A stretch of DNA of 64,000 bases from SLRI01 sp964402505 (GCA_964402505.1 CAYOCP010000021.1:14755-78754); one strand, 5' to 3'. Positions 53,699-62,196 are shown, counted from the first letter of the stretch. Program-made: numbers and translations. Notes: generated by a model not told the origin, from the letters alone.

Positions 53699-54487
53699 TC
53701 AGCTCAACGTCGCCTCGGGCGGCGGCGCCAAGGCACCGGTCATCAGCGCCACGGCGTCCGACATGCTGATGGCCTTCGGATCGACGACGCAGAGCCGGCT
53801 GCCGAGGCGGTGAATGTGGATGCGGTCGGCGACCTCGAAGACGTGCGGCATGTTGTGCGAGATCAGCACGATCGGCATGCCGCGCGCACGGACGTCCAGG
53901 ATCAGGTCGAGCACGCGCCGGCTTTCCTTGACGCCGAGCGCCGCCGTCGGCTCGTCCATCACGACGAACTTCCTGGCGAAGGCGGCGGCCCGGGCGACCG
54001 CCACGCCCTGTCGCTGGCCGCCCGAGAGCGTCTCGACGAGCTGGTTGATGTTCTGGATGGTCATCAGGCCGAGCTCGGAGAGCTTCGCCCGGGCGATGGC
54101 ATGCATCTGCTTGCGATCCAGCATCATCAGATACTTGCCGAGCCAGTCCCGCCGCCGGATCTCGCGGCCGAGGAACAGGTTGTCGGCGATCGAGAGGGCC
54201 GGCGAGAGCGCGAGATTCTGATAGACGATCTCGATGCCCTTGGCCTGCGCCTCGATCGGGCTGGCGAAGCGGACAGGCTCGCCATCCACCTCCAGCACGC
54301 CTTCGTCCGGCGTGACCGCGCCGCAGATCGACTTCACCATGGTCGACTTGCCGGCGCCGTTGTCGCCGATGACGGCGAGGATCTCGCCGGGCAAAAGATC
54401 GAAGTCGGCCTTGTTCATGGCGACCACCCGGCCATAGCGCTTGGTGAGGCCGCGGCCCTTGACGACGGGTCTGATGCTCTCGGACAT
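53699..54487 (-). CDS. frcA: Sugar ABC transporter ATP-binding protein, single-domain (FrcA-like)
   Basis: This 262-residue ATPase has Walker A GDNGAGKST, the signature LSGGQRQGVAVARAA and Walker B FVVMDEPTAALG. It has one nucleotide-binding domain, unlike the two-domain RbsA/XylG proteins, as in the FrcA fructose type. The ATG overlaps the permease stop (TGATG). It belongs with frcC and frcB in a carbohydrate uptake operon. The fructose assignment rests on the resemblance of the binding protein and the kinase neighbour. Confidence 0.85.
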   Translation of the reverse strand: MSESIRPVVKGRGLTKRYGRVVAMNKADFDLLPGEILAVIGDNGAGKSTMVKSICGAVTPDEGVLEVDGEPVRFASPIEAQAKGIEIVYQNLALSPALSIADNLFLGREIRRRDWLGKYLMMLDRKQMHAIARAKLSELGLMTIQNINQLVETLSGGQRQGVAVARAAAFARKFVVMDEPTAALGVKESRRVLDLILDVRARGMPIVLISHNMPHVFEVADRIHIHRLGSRLCVVDPKAISMSDAVALMTGALAPPPEATLS

Positions 54488-55575
54488 CACGCGGAGACCT
54501 TTCTCAGCCACTGGTCGATGGCGACGGCGATGATGATCAGGGCGCCGACGGCGAACTGCTGCCAGAGCACGTCCACACCGGAGAGGTTGAGGCCGGAGCG
54601 GAAGACACCCACGATCAGCGCACCGACGAGCGTGCCGATGATCGAGCCGCGGCCGCCGAAGAGCGAGGTGCCGCCGATCACCACGGCGGTGATGGCGTCG
54701 AGATTGCCCTCGAAGAAGCTCTGCGGGCTGACCGAGCCGACGCGGCCGATCGACACCCACCCGGCCAGGGCGCAGAGACCGCCGGCCACGGTGTAGACCG
54801 AGAGCAGCACCCGCCTCGTGTCGATGCCCGAGAGTCCGGCGCTCTCGCGGTCGTCGCCGACGGCGTAGACGTGGCGGCCCCAGCCGGTCCAGTTCAGCAC
54901 GTACCAGAAGAGGACGAAGAGCAGCAGCATCAGCACCGAGCCCGTGGTGAACTGGGCGCCGAGGAGCTGGAAGGTGCCGCCGAAGACCTTGAGCATCGGT
55001 GCCGAGGCGTCGATGTCCTGGCTCCTGATGCTCTGCCCGGCGGAGAGCCAGAGCACGAGGGCGAAGAAGATCTTCCAGGTGCCGAGCGTGACGATGAAGG
55101 GCGGCAGGCGGAAAACGGTGACGAGGCCGCCATTGATCGCACCGCAGGCGAGGCCGGCGACGAGGCCGATGGGCACGGCGATGACCGACGGAAGACCGAG
55201 ATTGACGCCGAGCTCGCCCATGACGACCGTCGACAGCACCATGATGGCGGCGACGGAGAGGTCGATGCCGGCGGTGAGGATGATCAGCGTCTGGGCAATG
55301 CCGAGGATGCCGATGATCGTCACCTGCTGAATGATCAGGGTCAGGTTGAAGGGGGTGAAGAAGTTCCTGGCGATGGCGCCGAAGGCGAGCGCGCTCAGGA
55401 CCAGCACGATCACCGGCACGATGGTCGGGTTGGAGTGCAGGAAGTGCTGGACGTGCGAGAGCAGGCCACGCTTCGGCTCGTCGAACTGCGCCACGTCACC
55501 CGCGCCGGCGGCGAGGACCTTCTCGAAGTCCTGCATGCCGCGCTGGCCGGCTGATGCGCTGCTTGTTTCGGTCAT
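54487..55575 (-). CDS. frcC: Sugar ABC transporter permease (FrcC-like, RbsC family)
   Basis: This 362-residue protein has an N-terminal cytoplasmic stretch and about ten membrane segments. The RbsC-family signature TAVVIGGTSLFGGRGSIIGT lies near residue 290. The start is set at the ATG with GGGAGGG just upstream, six codons inside the longest open frame. It would dimerise and pair with the single-domain ATPase. It follows frcB by 99 bp on the same strand. Confidence 0.9.
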   Translation of the reverse strand: MTETSSASAGQRGMQDFEKVLAAGAGDVAQFDEPKRGLLSHVQHFLHSNPTIVPVIVLVLSALAFGAIARNFFTPFNLTLIIQQVTIIGILGIAQTLIILTAGIDLSVAAIMVLSTVVMGELGVNLGLPSVIAVPIGLVAGLACGAINGGLVTVFRLPPFIVTLGTWKIFFALVLWLSAGQSIRSQDIDASAPMLKVFGGTFQLLGAQFTTGSVLMLLLFVLFWYVLNWTGWGRHVYAVGDDRESAGLSGIDTRRVLLSVYTVAGGLCALAGWVSIGRVGSVSPQSFFEGNLDAITAVVIGGTSLFGGRGSIIGTLVGALIVGVFRSGLNLSGVDVLWQQFAVGALIIIAVAIDQWLRKVSA

Positions 55576-55674
55576 CGGACCCTCCCTGGACATGAGGCGG
55601 CAGCAGGGGGAGCGGGCCGCTGCCCGCTCCCTCGCCGTCGACCGTTGAGGTCGATCAGGCGGGGCAGCGCCTGC

Positions 55675-56685
55675 TCAGCCCCAGCACTTGTCCAGCGCCT
55701 CCTTCGAGGTGATCGAGGGAATGCCCTCGACCGGCCGGTCGGTGACCAGCTCGACGCCCGTGTTGAAGAAGTCCAGGCCCTCGGAGGTCGCCGGCTTCTC
55801 GCCGGTATCGGCGAAGACCTTGACCGCCTCCACGCCCATGGATGCCATGAGCAGCGGGAACTGCATCGAGGTAGCGCCGATGATGCCCTCCTCGACATTC
55901 CTCACCCCGGGGCAGCCCCCGTCGATCGAGACGATGAGCGCCTGGTCGGCGAAGCCGAAGGCCTTCAGGGCCTCGTAGGCGCCAGCCGCCGCCGGCTCGT
56001 TGATGGTGTAGACGACGTTGATGCCCTGGTCGCGCTGCAGGAGATTCTCCATCGCCGTGCGCCCGCCTTCCTCGGCACCCTGGGTCACGTCGTTGCCCAC
56101 GATGCGCGGGTCGTCCTCGTCGCGCATCCGGCTCGGGTCCTTGATGTCGATGCCGAAGCCCTTGAGAAAGCCTTGGTTGCGCAGCACGTCGACGGAAATC
56201 TCGGCCTCGCTCAGATCGAGCAGGGCGATCCGGGCGTCCTTCGCCTCGTCGCCGAGCGTCGCGGCCGCCCATTCGCCGATCAGGAAGCCGGCCTGGAAAT
56301 TGTCGGTGGCGAAGGTGGCGTCGGCGGCGTCGGTCGGCTGCAGCGGTGTGTCGAGCGCGATCACCAGGATGCCGGCGTCGCGCGCCTTCTCGACGGTCGG
56401 CACGATGCCGGCCGAGTCCGAAGGCGTGATCAAGATGCCCTTGGCACCGGCCGCGATCAGGCTCTCGATCGCCTCGACCTGGGTCTCGTTGTCGCCGTCG
56501 TACTTGCCGGCATAGGCGCGCAGCTCCATGCCGAGCTCGTCCGCCTTGGCCTGGGCACCCTCCTTCATCTTGACGAAAAAGGGATTCGTGTCGGTCTTGG
56601 TGATCAGCCCGACGATCTCGGCGGCGTCGGCCGAGACGCCCAGGGCAAGGGTGGCCGCAGCGGCGAGGAGGGTCGTGCGGAGCAT
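55675..56685 (-). CDS. frcB: Sugar ABC transporter substrate-binding protein (FrcB-like)
   Basis: This 336-residue periplasmic binding protein of the LacI/RbsB-type family has a signal peptide ending near residue 22 (ADA). The mature start IVGLITKTDTNPFFVKMKEG, then LRAYAGKYDGDNETQVEAIE and GILITPSDSAGIVPTV, closely recall rhizobial FrcB fructose-binding proteins as I remember them. AGGGAGA precedes the ATG. Being first on this strand, it is presumably the most strongly expressed gene of frcBCA. Confidence 0.88.
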   Translation of the reverse strand: MLRTTLLAAAATLALGVSADAAEIVGLITKTDTNPFFVKMKEGAQAKADELGMELRAYAGKYDGDNETQVEAIESLIAAGAKGILITPSDSAGIVPTVEKARDAGILVIALDTPLQPTDAADATFATDNFQAGFLIGEWAAATLGDEAKDARIALLDLSEAEISVDVLRNQGFLKGFGIDIKDPSRMRDEDDPRIVGNDVTQGAEEGGRTAMENLLQRDQGINVVYTINEPAAAGAYEALKAFGFADQALIVSIDGGCPGVRNVEEGIIGATSMQFPLLMASMGVEAVKVFADTGEKPATSEGLDFFNTGVELVTDRPVEGIPSITSKEALDKCWG

Positions 56686-56706
56686 GGCGATCTTCTCCCT
56701 GGATGG

Positions 56707-56725
56707 ATGCGGGCGTCTCCCGCAT
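56707..56725. promoter_or_regulatory. Palindrome ATGCGGG-N5-CCCGCAT in the frcB leader
   Basis: The two 7-bp arms are perfect and sit 22 bp upstream of the frcB ATG, in the 230-bp gap shared with the divergent kinase gene. It could be an operator for a sugar regulator or an RNA hairpin in the leader. No regulator gene is adjacent, so the role is a guess. Confidence 0.3.
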
Positions 56726-56915
56726 TGTCGCGATGTTGGCGCAACTCGGCGCCGCCCGCAACGACCCCGCCGCCGCCGCTTCGCGAGGTCCTGCCCGAGG
56801 ACCGGCGACGAGCGCATGCCGAAAGGGCCAGCCGATTGCCGGGCGAGGAGCGGGGGCGTAGGTATCCTCCGTCCGGCTCGGCCCTCTGCCACTTCTCATC
56901 ACCAATGGTGCGACC

Positions 56916-57875
56916 ATGGCTGACGTCCTCTGCTTCGGCGACCTCCTGATCGACTTCGTGCCGACCGAGAGCGGGCTGCCGCTCGCCGAGGTCGAGACCT
57001 TCCACCGCGCACCGGGCGGGGCGGCGGCCAATGTCGCGGTCGGGCTCGGCCGGCTCGGGGTGCGCAGCGCCTTCATGGGCAAGGTCGGCGACGACGTCTT
57101 CGGCCACCTCCTCGCCGACACGCTCCGCGCCGATGGCGTGGACGTGGGCCCCCTCCGCTTCGATGCGCGGGCGCGCACCGCACTCGCCTTCGTCAGCCTC
57201 AAGGCCGACGGCGATCGCGACTTCATGTTCTACCGCAATCCCTCCGCCGACATGCTGTTCACGCCCGACGAGGTCGATACGGGTGCCATCGAGGCCGCCG
57301 CCATCTTCCACTTCGATTCCATAAGCCTCGCGGCACCCCAGCCGCGCCAGACGGCGCTCTACGCCGCCGATCGGGCGGTCGCCGCCGGCAAGCTCGTCAG
57401 CTTCGACGTCAACCTCCGCCTGCCGCTCTGGCCGGACGCGGCGGCGGCGAGGGCCGGCATCCGCGATGGGCTCGGCCGCGCCTCCCTCCTCAAGCTCAGC
57501 GACGACGAGCTCGAGTTCCTGATCGGCAATCGCGATCCCGCGGCACTCCGCGCCGCCCTCTGGCACGAGCGCCTGCGGCTGCTCGTGCTCAGCGTCGGCC
57601 GCGCCGGCTGCATCGTCTTCACCGCCGAGGGCGAGTTCCGCGTGCCGAGCTTCGAGGTCCGGGCGATCGACACGACGGGCGCCGGCGACGGCCTCGTCGC
57701 CGGGCTCCTCGCGGGGCTTTCGGCCTGGCCCGATTGCCTCGACGATGCCGACGCGCTCTTCGACCTCTGCCGCTTCGCCAATGCCGTCGGTGCGCTGACG
57801 ACCACCCGCCGGGGCGCCATCCCGGCCCTGCCGCGGCGCGACCAGGTCGAGGCGCTGGTGGCGGCGGCCGGCTGA
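56916..57875 (+). CDS. frcK: PfkB-family sugar kinase, probably fructokinase
   Basis: This 319-residue ribokinase-type kinase has APGGAAANVAVGLGRLG near residue 34 and the catalytic signature DTTGAGDGLVAGLLAGL near 248, with the general-base aspartate. It is divergent from frcB and is followed 38 bp later by a KDPG aldolase gene. Fructokinase is favoured by the FrcB-like transporter. 2-keto-3-deoxygluconate kinase is a serious alternative, because its product is the aldolase substrate. Confidence 0.85.
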   Translation: MADVLCFGDLLIDFVPTESGLPLAEVETFHRAPGGAAANVAVGLGRLGVRSAFMGKVGDDVFGHLLADTLRADGVDVGPLRFDARARTALAFVSLKADGDRDFMFYRNPSADMLFTPDEVDTGAIEAAAIFHFDSISLAAPQPRQTALYAADRAVAAGKLVSFDVNLRLPLWPDAAAARAGIRDGLGRASLLKLSDDELEFLIGNRDPAALRAALWHERLRLLVLSVGRAGCIVFTAEGEFRVPSFEVRAIDTTGAGDGLVAGLLAGLSAWPDCLDDADALFDLCRFANAVGALTTTRRGAIPALPRRDQVEALVAAAG

Positions 57876-57913
57876 CCGGCCGGGCCGAAGCCGGCTCCAC
57901 CACGCTCGAGGAG

Positions 57914-58552
57914 ATGAAACCCATGCACACCGTCGATGAGCTGATGCGCCGCGTTCCGGTCATTCCGGTCATCGTGATCGACGAGCTCGCAACCGCGGTG
58001 CCGCTCGCCAGGGCCCTCGTCGCGGGCGGGCTCGACGTGCTCGAGATCACCCTGCGCACGCCCGGGGCGCTCGACGCCATCCGGGCCATCCTGGCCGAGG
58101 TCGAGGGTGCCGTCGTCGGGGCGGGAACGGTGCGGGAGCCCGGCCAGCTCGACGCCGTGGCCGGGCTCGGCTGCGCCTTCGCGGTCAGCCCCGGCTTCAC
58201 CCGATCCCTGCTCGACGCCGCCCGGGACTCGCCCTGCCCCCTTCTGCCGGGGGCGGCCACGGCAGCCGAGATGATGCAGCTCGCCGAGCGCGGCTACGAC
58301 CGGCAGAAGTTCTTCCCGGCGGTGCCGGCGGGCGGGCTCGACTACCTGAAGGCGGTGGCGTCACCCCTGGCCGAAATCCGCTTCTGCCCGACCGGCGGCA
58401 TCGACGCCGCGACCGCGCCGGCGTTTCTGGCGCTCGGCAACGTGCTCTGCGTCGGCGGCTCCTGGGTGGCGCCCAGAAGCGCCGTCGCCGCCGGCGACTG
58501 GGACCGCGTCACCGGGCTCGCCCGCGAGGCCGCCGCGCTGCGTCAGGGCTGA
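57914..58552 (+). CDS. eda: 2-dehydro-3-deoxy-phosphogluconate (KDPG) aldolase
   Basis: This 212-residue class I aldolase of the Entner-Doudoroff pathway has VPVIPVIVIDELATAVPLA, the glutamate in LEITLRTPGAL and the Schiff-base lysine in YDRQKFFPA. It cleaves KDPG to pyruvate and glyceraldehyde 3-phosphate, and may also act on 4-hydroxy-2-oxoglutarate. GAGGAG lies nearer the second ATG (57923), so the protein may be three residues shorter. Its end overlaps the cobW-like gene by ten bases. Confidence 0.93.
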   Translation: MKPMHTVDELMRRVPVIPVIVIDELATAVPLARALVAGGLDVLEITLRTPGALDAIRAILAEVEGAVVGAGTVREPGQLDAVAGLGCAFAVSPGFTRSLLDAARDSPCPLLPGAATAAEMMQLAERGYDRQKFFPAVPAGGLDYLKAVASPLAEIRFCPTGGIDAATAPAFLALGNVLCVGGSWVAPRSAVAAGDWDRVTGLAREAAALRQG

Positions 58553-59616
58553 AGCGCCACCGGCCGGGCGGTGGGCTGGCTGAGCCCTCGCGCGATCGCC
58601 TCCTGATCCAGGCCCTTGAGCCCGATCACCACGAGCGTGCCGAGCGATGCCTCGCCCGGCGCCCAAAGGCGGTCGAAATAGCTCTCGACCCGGCTGCCCA
58701 CCGCCTGCACCGCGAGCCGCATCGGCCTGCCCTCGACCGCGACGAAGCCCTTGATCCGGAGAACGTCGTGCGCGCGGGCGACGGCCCTGATGCGCGCCTC
58801 GACCTCGGCCGGACGCGCGATCGGCGGGAGGCGCACCGAAAAGCTCTCGAAATCGTCGTGATCGTGCTCGCCGCCGTCGTCGTGATGCGAGCGGCGGCTG
58901 TCGAGATCGTCCTCGGCGGCGGCACCCAGCCCCAGAAGCACCAGGGGATCGAGCGCGCCATGACGGGCCTCGACGATGTGCACCGCGGGGCGCAGATGGG
59001 CCGCCACGGCCGCCCTGGCGCGGGCCTTGCCCGCTTCGTCCACCCGGTCGCACTTGTTCAGAACGATCAGATCGGCGGAGGCGATCTGCTCCTCGAAGAG
59101 CTCCTCGAGCGGGCTCTCGTGGTCGAGATTGGGATCGGCGGCGCGCGCCCTCGCCACCGCCTCGGGATCGCTGGCGAAGACTCCGGCGGCGGTCGCTTCC
59201 GCATCCACCACGCCGACGACGCCGTCGACCGTGACGCCATTGCGGATGGCGGGCCAGGTGAAGGCCTTGATCAGCGGCTTGGGCAGGGCGAGGCCCGAGG
59301 TCTCGATCACGATGTGGTCCGGGCGCTCGGCACGATCCAGAAGCCTCTGCATGGTCGGCACGAAGTCGTCGGCGACGGTGCAGCAGATGCAGCCATTGGC
59401 GAGCTCGATCATGTCCTCCTCGCGGCAGGCCGGAATGCCGCAGCCCCGGATCAGGTCGCGATCGACGCCCCGTTCGCCGAACTCGTTGATGACGAGGGCG
59501 ATGCGCCGATCGTCGCTCCGCTCGAGCAGATGGCGGATCAGGCTGGTCTTGCCGGCGCCGAGAAAGCCGGTGACGATGGTGGCGGGGATCTTCCGCCGCC
59601 CGAAGGATGGCTTCAT
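58543..59616 (-). CDS. cobW: CobW-family GTPase (G3E family metallochaperone)
   Basis: This 357-residue GTPase has Walker A GFLGAGKTS near residue 20, the metal-binding CxCC motif in NGCICCTV, NKCD for guanine recognition, a His/Asp-rich loop (SRRSHHDDGGEHDHDD) and a C-terminal CobW domain. CobW proteins are linked to cobalt delivery for cobalamin. Control by a cobalamin riboswitch upstream supports that over a zinc role. GAGGAG overlaps the stop of the preceding small gene, so the two are coupled. Confidence 0.93.
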   Translation of the reverse strand: MKPSFGRRKIPATIVTGFLGAGKTSLIRHLLERSDDRRIALVINEFGERGVDRDLIRGCGIPACREEDMIELANGCICCTVADDFVPTMQRLLDRAERPDHIVIETSGLALPKPLIKAFTWPAIRNGVTVDGVVGVVDAEATAAGVFASDPEAVARARAADPNLDHESPLEELFEEQIASADLIVLNKCDRVDEAGKARARAAVAAHLRPAVHIVEARHGALDPLVLLGLGAAAEDDLDSRRSHHDDGGEHDHDDFESFSVRLPPIARPAEVEARIRAVARAHDVLRIKGFVAVEGRPMRLAVQAVGSRVESYFDRLWAPGEASLGTLVVIGLKGLDQEAIARGLSQPTARPVALQP

Positions 59617-59626
59617 CCGGGTCTCC

Positions 59627-59935
59627 TCAATGCAGCCCGCGGCGGTCGGCGGGTGCCGGGTCGAGGCGCTCGCGCGGGTAGGCGGTCGTGGTCTCGAGCA
59701 GCTCGACCAGCCGCCTCTGGGCGGGATCGGCGGCCGAACCCGTGAGCCGGTGCAGGAGCAGGGCCGCGGCATGCGCCGCGTCGATCTCGCCGGGCAGGGC
59801 CAGAAGCCAGGCGAGGTAGAGCTCCTTGGGGGACCAGCCGCCGGCACCCGCGAGCGCGTCGCGGATCAGCCGCTTCGGATCGCAGGCCTCGAGCGACAGA
59901 AGGGAGGGTTGGGATCGGCAGTCGGTGGGCGGCAT
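59627..59935 (-). CDS. Small protein of unknown function in the cobalamin-riboswitch operon
   Basis: This 102-residue protein starts MPPTDCRSQPSLLSLEACD and continues with GWSPKELYLAWLLALPGEID and VELLETTTAYPRERL. It appears soluble and mostly helical with a hydrophobic middle. I do not recognise the family. It is the first gene after the cobalamin riboswitch and ends ten bases before cobW, which ties it to cobalt or cobalamin metabolism. The start is placed after the riboswitch; the open frame continues upstream only as riboswitch sequence. Confidence 0.72.
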   Translation of the reverse strand: MPPTDCRSQPSLLSLEACDPKRLIRDALAGAGGWSPKELYLAWLLALPGEIDAAHAAALLLHRLTGSAADPAQRRLVELLETTTAYPRERLDPAPADRRGLH

Positions 59936-59984
59936 GGGACACGGCCTTTCATCCGGGGACACCCCGCCCCGGAGCTGGAGAAAC

Positions 59985-60225
59985 AAGAAGGTGGCAGGTC
60001 TCCTGGCTCGCGGGTCAAGGCCTTCGCCCGGCCTTCCCGGACCCGAGGAGGTCCAGTGGCAGGCCCGGACCCCGAAGGGTCCGAAAGCGGAATCGGGCGA
60101 AGGCTCGCCGCTCACAGTTGCGGGGGCAGCCCCGGCATCGCCGCCCATCTCGAGGAGCGAACGGTTCACCGGGTTCCCTTTTCACCCCGTCGATCGAAAG
60201 GTCTCCGGGGAACCACCGGCATCGA
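59985..60225 (-). promoter_or_regulatory. Cobalamin (AdoCbl) riboswitch
   Basis: Read on the minus strand, the RNA shows AAAAGGGAACCCGGTGAACC, then GCTGCCCCCGCAACTGTG, then a variable arm, and finally the B12 box GAGCCAGGAGACCTGCC at about 59994-60010. These are the conserved cobalamin riboswitch core elements in the correct order. A CCGGGG/CCCCGG hairpin at 59953-59972, between the switch and the first gene, may be the expression platform. It should reduce expression of the 102-residue protein and cobW when cobalamin is abundant. The exact ends are approximate. Confidence 0.93.
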
Positions 60226-60282
60226 CTATGACAGCCACCGGCCGCCTTCGCAATCGCGAGGGCGAGGAGCGACGGCGAAGGC

Positions 60283-60420
60283 CATGCCGAGATCGTCTCG
60301 GCGGTGATCGTCGGCTACGCCTGGTTCGGCGATGTTCTCGAGCCCGCGACCCGGCCCGGCATCGCCATCATCGCGACCGCCGGGCTCTACGTGGCCTCGC
60401 GCGAGCGGCGGGCCGGTTGA
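60283..60420 (+). pseudogene. 3' remnant of a DMT/EamA-type transporter gene
   Basis: The frame reads HAEIVSAVIVGYAWFGDVLE, then PATRPGIAIIATAGLYVASR and a short basic tail to TGA. This is the last two membrane segments of a drug/metabolite transporter, where GWLVFGD and ASGLYxxxRE-like motifs are typical. No start or upstream body is present; the riboswitch lies directly before it. It overlaps the antisense 3' end of the intact EamA gene by 53 bases. Confidence 0.6.
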
Positions 60421-61273
60421 CGAGGGCCACTCCCGCCATGGCGATCGCCATGCCGAGGATCGCGAGGGGCGGCAGCCGCTCGCCGAACATCGCCCAGGCC
60501 ATCAGCGCCGTGGTCGGCGGCACGAGGAAGAAGAGGCTCGACACCCGGGCCGCGGCGCCCTTGCGGATCAGCACGTAGAGCAGCGAGACGGCGCCGAAGG
60601 AGAGGACGAGGATCGACCAGGCGAGGGCGACGACGAGCGAGGGCGTCCAGTCGATCCTCTGCTGCTCGAAGACGAGCGCCAGGGCACCGGTGACGATCGC
60701 CGCGGCCCCGAACTGGAAGACGTTGCCGACGCGAAGATCGACGCCGGCGCCGAACCGCTTCTGATAGAGCGTGCCGGCCGTGATGCCGAAAAGGGCCAGG
60801 ACCGACAACAGCACGCCCAAAGGCGTGCCGAGGCCACGGCCGAGCTTCTCGGCCACGACGAGGCCGACGCCGAGAAGCCCCAGGGCGAGACCCGCCCACT
60901 GGCGCGCGCCCACGCGCTCGCCGAGGAGAGGCGCCGCCACGGCCGCCACCAGAAGCGGCTGCAGCCCGACGATCAGGGCCGACGCACCCGCCTCGACGCC
61001 GAGTGCCAGGGACGCGAAGACGCCACCCAGATAGACGCCCTGCAGGAGGAGCCCGGCCACGCACTGGTGAAGGACCACGCGCGGCCCGGGCCAGGCGAGG
61101 CCGAGCCAGAGCACGAGCGCCAGAAAGCCCGCGCCCGTGGCGACAAAGCGCAGCACCAGAAAGGTCATGGGCTCGATGTAGGGCAGGCCGAGCTTGGCGC
61201 TGATGAAGCCCGTGCTCCAGAGAAAGACGAAGAGCGCCGGCGCGCCGACGGCTAGAAGACCGGCACGGCTCAC
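60368..61273 (-). CDS. EamA-domain (DMT superfamily) transporter
   Basis: This 301-residue protein has ten membrane segments in two EamA repeats. Repeat one contains FLWSTGFISAKLGLPYIEPM and repeat two ends with MAWAMFGERLPPLAILGMAI. It probably exports a metabolite or amino acid derivative. It starts with a GTG that overlaps the stop of the upstream AEC transporter gene (GTGA). Its last 16 or so residues, rich in Arg and Ala, are encoded opposite the transporter remnant and look like a read-through extension. Confidence 0.88.
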   Translation of the reverse strand: MSRAGLLAVGAPALFVFLWSTGFISAKLGLPYIEPMTFLVLRFVATGAGFLALVLWLGLAWPGPRVVLHQCVAGLLLQGVYLGGVFASLALGVEAGASALIVGLQPLLVAAVAAPLLGERVGARQWAGLALGLLGVGLVVAEKLGRGLGTPLGVLLSVLALFGITAGTLYQKRFGAGVDLRVGNVFQFGAAAIVTGALALVFEQQRIDWTPSLVVALAWSILVLSFGAVSLLYVLIRKGAAARVSSLFFLVPPTTALMAWAMFGERLPPLAILGMAIAMAGVALVNRPAARARPRRARRSR

Positions 61274-62196
61274 GGCGCAGCCTCCTCGAGCAGGCTCATG
61301 ACGACGGGCAGGCTCGCCATGGCGAGCAGCGTCTGCAAGGCCACCGCGTTCGCCATGAAGCCGGCATGGCCGCCCATCGCCCGCGTCTGGACATAGGCCG
61401 TGGGCGAGAGCGGCAGCGAGGCGAAGAGCACGACCACCGCAAAGGGCAGGGCCGGCAGGCCCAGCAGCAGGGCCAGCGCCAGCGTGAGGAGCGGCAAGCC
61501 CACAAGCTTGAAGGTGCTCGCGGCCCCGAGCCAGAGAAGCTCGCGCCGTCCCGCCCCCCGCCAGACCAGCCCGGCACCGGTGGCGAGCAGTGCCAGCGGC
61601 AAGGAAGCACCGCCGAGCAGACGCAAGGTCTCGTCGATCACCGAAGGCAGGCGCCAGCCGGTCCACCCGAGCGCGAAGCCGGCGGCGGAAGCCAGAACCA
61701 GCGGGTTGAGGGCAAGGGCCCGCGCGAGCGCCGCCGGGCGCTGCGGCGTCTCCGCGTGCAGTCCCAGCAGGAAGGCGCTCGCGATGTTGACCCCCGGCAC
61801 GTACGCGGCGACCGCCACCGCGAGGAACGGCAGGGCCGCCTCGCCCCAGAGCCCGAGTGCCGCGGCGAAGGCGATGTAGACGTTCTGGCGGGTCGCCGCC
61901 TGCGCCACCGCCGGTATCATCCGCCCGGCGAGGCCGAGATGCGGTGCGCCGAGGGTCACGAGGACCATGACCAGGCCGATCGGGACGAGAATGGCGGCGA
62001 CGATGCCGAGGATCACGGCTTCGTCGGCCTCCACCCCCGAGGTGGTGCGCACCAGCAGCGCCGGGAAGAGGCACCAGTAGACCAGAAGCTCGACCGCGGG
62101 CCAGAACCCGGCGGCCGGAAAGGGACGGCGCCCCAGGACGAAGCCCAGGACCATGAGAAGGATGACGGGTGCGATCGCCCCGAAGGCGGCTGACAT
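61270..62196 (-). CDS. AEC family (auxin efflux carrier-like) transporter
   Basis: This 308-residue protein has about ten membrane segments. It has the AEC-type start IAPVILLMVLGFVLGRRPFP and the middle QAATRQNVYIAFAAALGLWG, where the RQN motif marks the family. Bacterial AEC proteins move dicarboxylates such as malate or malonate; the substrate here is unknown. It is coupled to the EamA gene downstream by a four-base overlap and is divergent from a response regulator gene across 73 bp. Confidence 0.9.
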   Translation of the reverse strand: MSAAFGAIAPVILLMVLGFVLGRRPFPAAGFWPAVELLVYWCLFPALLVRTTSGVEADEAVILGIVAAILVPIGLVMVLVTLGAPHLGLAGRMIPAVAQAATRQNVYIAFAAALGLWGEAALPFLAVAVAAYVPGVNIASAFLLGLHAETPQRPAALARALALNPLVLASAAGFALGWTGWRLPSVIDETLRLLGGASLPLALLATGAGLVWRGAGRRELLWLGAASTFKLVGLPLLTLALALLLGLPALPFAVVVLFASLPLSPTAYVQTRAMGGHAGFMANAVALQTLLAMASLPVVMSLLEEAAP

